A stretch of DNA of 10,392 nt from an uncultured Prevotella sp. (GTDB taxonomy: Bacteria; Bacteroidota; Bacteroidia; Bacteroidales; Bacteroidaceae): contig CALZDK010000061.1 in assembly GCA_945637645.1 (NCBI GenBank), forward strand, positions 1 through 10,392, in the 5' to 3' direction. Below, one piece after another: positions 8,671 through 10,392 of this stretch (position 1 is its first letter; each line of letters opens with the position of its first letter). A program made the position numbers and the translations under genes. The notes under the pieces were generated by a model. It had not been told where the DNA came from. It searched no databases and saw only the letters and a list, made by a program, of their open reading frames with translations.

Positions 8671-8758
8671 AATGAAGAATGTTTTAAAAATGAAGAATGA
8701 AGAGTGAAGAATGAAGAATGTTTTAAAAATGAAGAATGAAGAGTGAAGAATGAAGAAT
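8671..8758. repeat. 39-bp tandem repeat made of 7-bp units
   Basis: Two identical 39-base copies lie at 8671-8709 and 8710-8748, followed by a partial third (8749-8758) that decays into related sequence up to about 8786. Each copy is AATGAAG, an 11-base AATGTTTTAAA spacer, then AATGAAG, AATGAAG and AGTGAAG. There are no unique spacers, so this is not a CRISPR array. It occupies the whole promoter/leader position of the DUF3667 gene, starting eight bases from its ATG on the opposite strand. Arrays with these properties can change copy number by replication slippage. Confidence 0.93.
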
Positions 8759-8848
8759 ATTTTTAGAATGAAGAGTTTTGAGTGCAAAATATGCTGCGCA
8801 CAATCTGCGTTTATCTCATTCTTCACTCTTCATTCTTCACTCTTCATT
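8735..8848. repeat. Inverted repeat flanking the DUF3667 / acyl-CoA dehydrogenase gap
   Basis: The 22 bases at 8735-8756 are exactly complementary to 8827-8848, with a 70-base interval. The right arm belongs to four 7-base units in the opposite orientation (CTTCACT 8821-8827, CTTCATT 8828-8834, CTTCACT 8835-8841, CTTCATT 8842-8848), ending two bases from the acyl-CoA dehydrogenase stop codon. In the acyl-CoA dehydrogenase transcript the arms could fold into a long purine/pyrimidine stem just after the stop, and so could act as a terminator or 3'-end stabiliser. That role is inferred. The interval contains CTGCG twice (8794-8798, 8805-8809) and no convincing promoter. Confidence 0.8.
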
Positions 8849-8850
8849 TT

Positions 8851-10392
8851 CTACAATGCTTTGAAGTTTTCCAAGTCGTCGGCCTTCATTGCCTTGATAT
8901 AGGTGTAGTGTGCTGTACACTCTGCCTCGGCATGGCGAAGGAAGACGTTGATGCTCTTCTTGAAGAGTTCCGGTGCGCGTGTGGCATCCTCGAGAAGCAG
9001 GATAGACATGATGATGTCGGCTGTCATCTCGTAGAGGCGGCGTGCAAGGAAATCCTGAAGAGCTTGGTCATTCTGCTCCTTAACATAGTTGATGGCATCC
9101 TCATAGATGGCGATGAGCTTTGCTATGCGGTCACGCATTGGCTGCGCACACTCGCAGATAGGACGTTCCATCATCTCCTTCATTATCGAAAGATAGGTGC
9201 CGTTGGTTATGTAGCGGATAGCAGCCACAACCTGCAACTGTGTGGTTCCTTCGTAGATGGAGAAGATACGTGCATCGCGATAGAGGCGCTGGCTCTTGTA
9301 CTCCATGATGAAGCCCGAACCGCCGTGAATCTGTATGGCGTCGTAGGCGTTCTGGTTGGCATACTCGGAGTTCATACCCTTTGCCAACGGTGTGAAGGCA
9401 TCGGCAAGGCGAGTGTATTTCTTCTGCTCGGCACGCTCCTCGGGAGTGAGTTTGCGCTCGCGGGCAATGTCGTCGAGAGCCTTGTAGATATCCACATAGC
9501 GTGCTGTCTGATAGAGGATGGCACGACCGGCATCGAGCTTTGCCTTCATGCGTGAGAGCATGTCATAAACGGCAGGGAAGTCGATGATGGCAGTGTCAAA
9601 CTGCTTGCGCTCCTTGGCGTATGCCAGTCCTTCGTTGTAGGCAGCCTGGCTCACACCCACCGACTGTGCTGCTATGCCGAGGCGTGCACCGTTCATCAGT
9701 GCCATCACATACTTGATAAGTCCCAGTCGGGTGCTTCCGCAGAGCTCGCACTTCGCGTTCTTGTAAACAAGTTCGCAAGTTGGAGAACCGTGGATACCGA
9801 GCTTGTGCTCGATGTGGCGTACGGTAACACCACCGTCTTTCTTGTCGTAGATGAACATTGAAAGGCCACGTCCGTCGTGAGTGCCTTCCTCAGAGCGAGC
9901 GAGCACGAGGTGTATGTCGGAGTCGCCATTGGTGATAAAACGCTTCACACCATTCAGTCGCCAGCATTTGTTTTCCTCGTCGTAGCTTGCCTTGAGCATC
10001 ACGCGCTGGAGGTCAGAACCTGCGTCAGGTTCAGTAAGGTCCATCGACATTGTCTCACCGGCACAAACACGTGGGATATATTTCTTGCGCTGCTCCTCGT
10101 CGCCAAACTCATAGAGAGTCTCTATACAGTCCTGAAGGCTCCAGATGTTCTGGAAACCGGCGTCGGCAGCCGAAACAATCTCCGATGCCATAGAATAAGG
10201 TGTGATAGGCATGTTGAGACCGCCGTAGCGGCGTGGCATAGAAACGCCCCAAAGACCAGCCTTGCGTGTGGCATCGAGGTTTTCGAATGTCTTCGATGCA
10301 TATACCATGCGTCCGTCAACGAGGTGTGGACCTTCGAGGTCAACATCCTCAGAGTTTGGCTCGATGATGTTAGCGGCGATGTCGCCAGTAAT
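8851..10392 (-). CDS. Acyl-CoA dehydrogenase, 5'-truncated by the window
   Basis: An FAD-dependent enzyme that introduces an alpha,beta double bond into an acyl-CoA thioester and normally passes electrons to ETF; it is cytoplasmic. The frame is open to the right edge, leaving 513 visible C-terminal codons; the Met codon at 10306-10308 is internal, because family-like coding sequence continues upstream of it. Family signature 1 is seen as LTEPDAGSD (TEPDAGSD at 10012-10035), followed by the KRFITNG flavin-region block. Signature 2, QIHGGSGFIMEYKSQRLYRD, lies at 9274-9333. The catalytic glutamate of SCAD/MCAD-type enzymes is present in SIYEGTTQLQ (Glu codon 9250-9252). About 130 residues follow this point, rich in helical heptads. 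The protein therefore belongs to the longer acyl-CoA dehydrogenases (about 560-600 residues) rather than the 380-residue short type. In Bacteroidales such genes often sit downstream of etfB and etfA, which would lie beyond the right edge; that cannot be checked here. Chain-length specificity is unknown. Confidence 0.95.
   Translation of the reverse strand: MTGDIAANIIEPNSEDVDLEGPHLVDGRMVYASKTFENLDATRKAGLWGVSMPRRYGGLNMPITPYSMASEIVSAADAGFQNIWSLQDCIETLYEFGDEEQRKKYIPRVCAGETMSMDLTEPDAGSDLQRVMLKASYDEENKCWRLNGVKRFITNGDSDIHLVLARSEEGTHDGRGLSMFIYDKKDGGVTVRHIEHKLGIHGSPTCELVYKNAKCELCGSTRLGLIKYVMALMNGARLGIAAQSVGVSQAAYNEGLAYAKERKQFDTAIIDFPAVYDMLSRMKAKLDAGRAILYQTARYVDIYKALDDIARERKLTPEERAEQKKYTRLADAFTPLAKGMNSEYANQNAYDAIQIHGGSGFIMEYKSQRLYRDARIFSIYEGTTQLQVVAAIRYITNGTYLSIMKEMMERPICECAQPMRDRIAKLIAIYEDAINYVKEQNDQALQDFLARRLYEMTADIIMSILLLEDATRAPELFKKSINVFLRHAEAECTAHYTYIKAMKADDLENFKAL

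Noticed and set aside
8671..8848. Possible CRISPR array
   Set aside because: The copies are directly abutting, the internal 11-base spacer is identical between copies, and there are no unique spacers or cas genes.
8782..9555. Plus-strand open frame of 257 residues
   Set aside because: It is antisense to the acyl-CoA dehydrogenase for nearly all its length and starts within the repeat gap; its composition (Cys, Leu, Val rich) is typical of a shadow frame.

Overview
The window looks like chromosomal DNA from a member of the Bacteroidota, most likely a Bacteroidales species close to Prevotella. The evidence is a very large SprA (Sov) type IX secretion translocon gene, a Bacteroidota-type promoter (a -7 box of the TAnnTTTG form), no Shine-Dalgarno sequences before the starts, a GH43-type secreted glycosidase and a DUF3667 membrane protein. 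The genus is an inference; the phylum is well supported. No mobile element, CRISPR array, tRNA or rRNA gene was seen.

Layout. Positions 1-6750 are one uninterrupted minus-strand reading frame, sprA. It runs off the left edge, so its C-terminus is missing. A 102-base divergent intergenic region (6751-6852) holds a small hairpin and a promoter for the plus-strand gene at 6853-7797, a secreted five-bladed beta-propeller glycosidase of the GH43 type. That gene converges, with only 16 bases between stops, on a minus-strand DUF3667 gene (7814-8662) encoding an N-terminal zinc ribbon followed by membrane helices. A 188-base gap (8663-8850) is filled largely by a tandem repeat built from 7-base units, plus an inverted copy of the same units. 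A minus-strand acyl-CoA dehydrogenase gene (8851 to beyond the right edge) completes the window and lacks its N-terminus.

The four genes do not form one functional system. SprA is the outer-membrane pore of the type IX secretion system. The GH43 protein should act in the periplasm or on the cell surface on a glycan and has no visible type IX sorting domain. The acyl-CoA dehydrogenase is an FAD enzyme that probably passes electrons to ETF. The DUF3667 protein has no known function. I see no convincing new multi-gene system. The points most worth a second look are the repeat-filled leader of the DUF3667 gene, the apparently non-ATG start of sprA, and the placement of sprA next to a divergent glycosidase.
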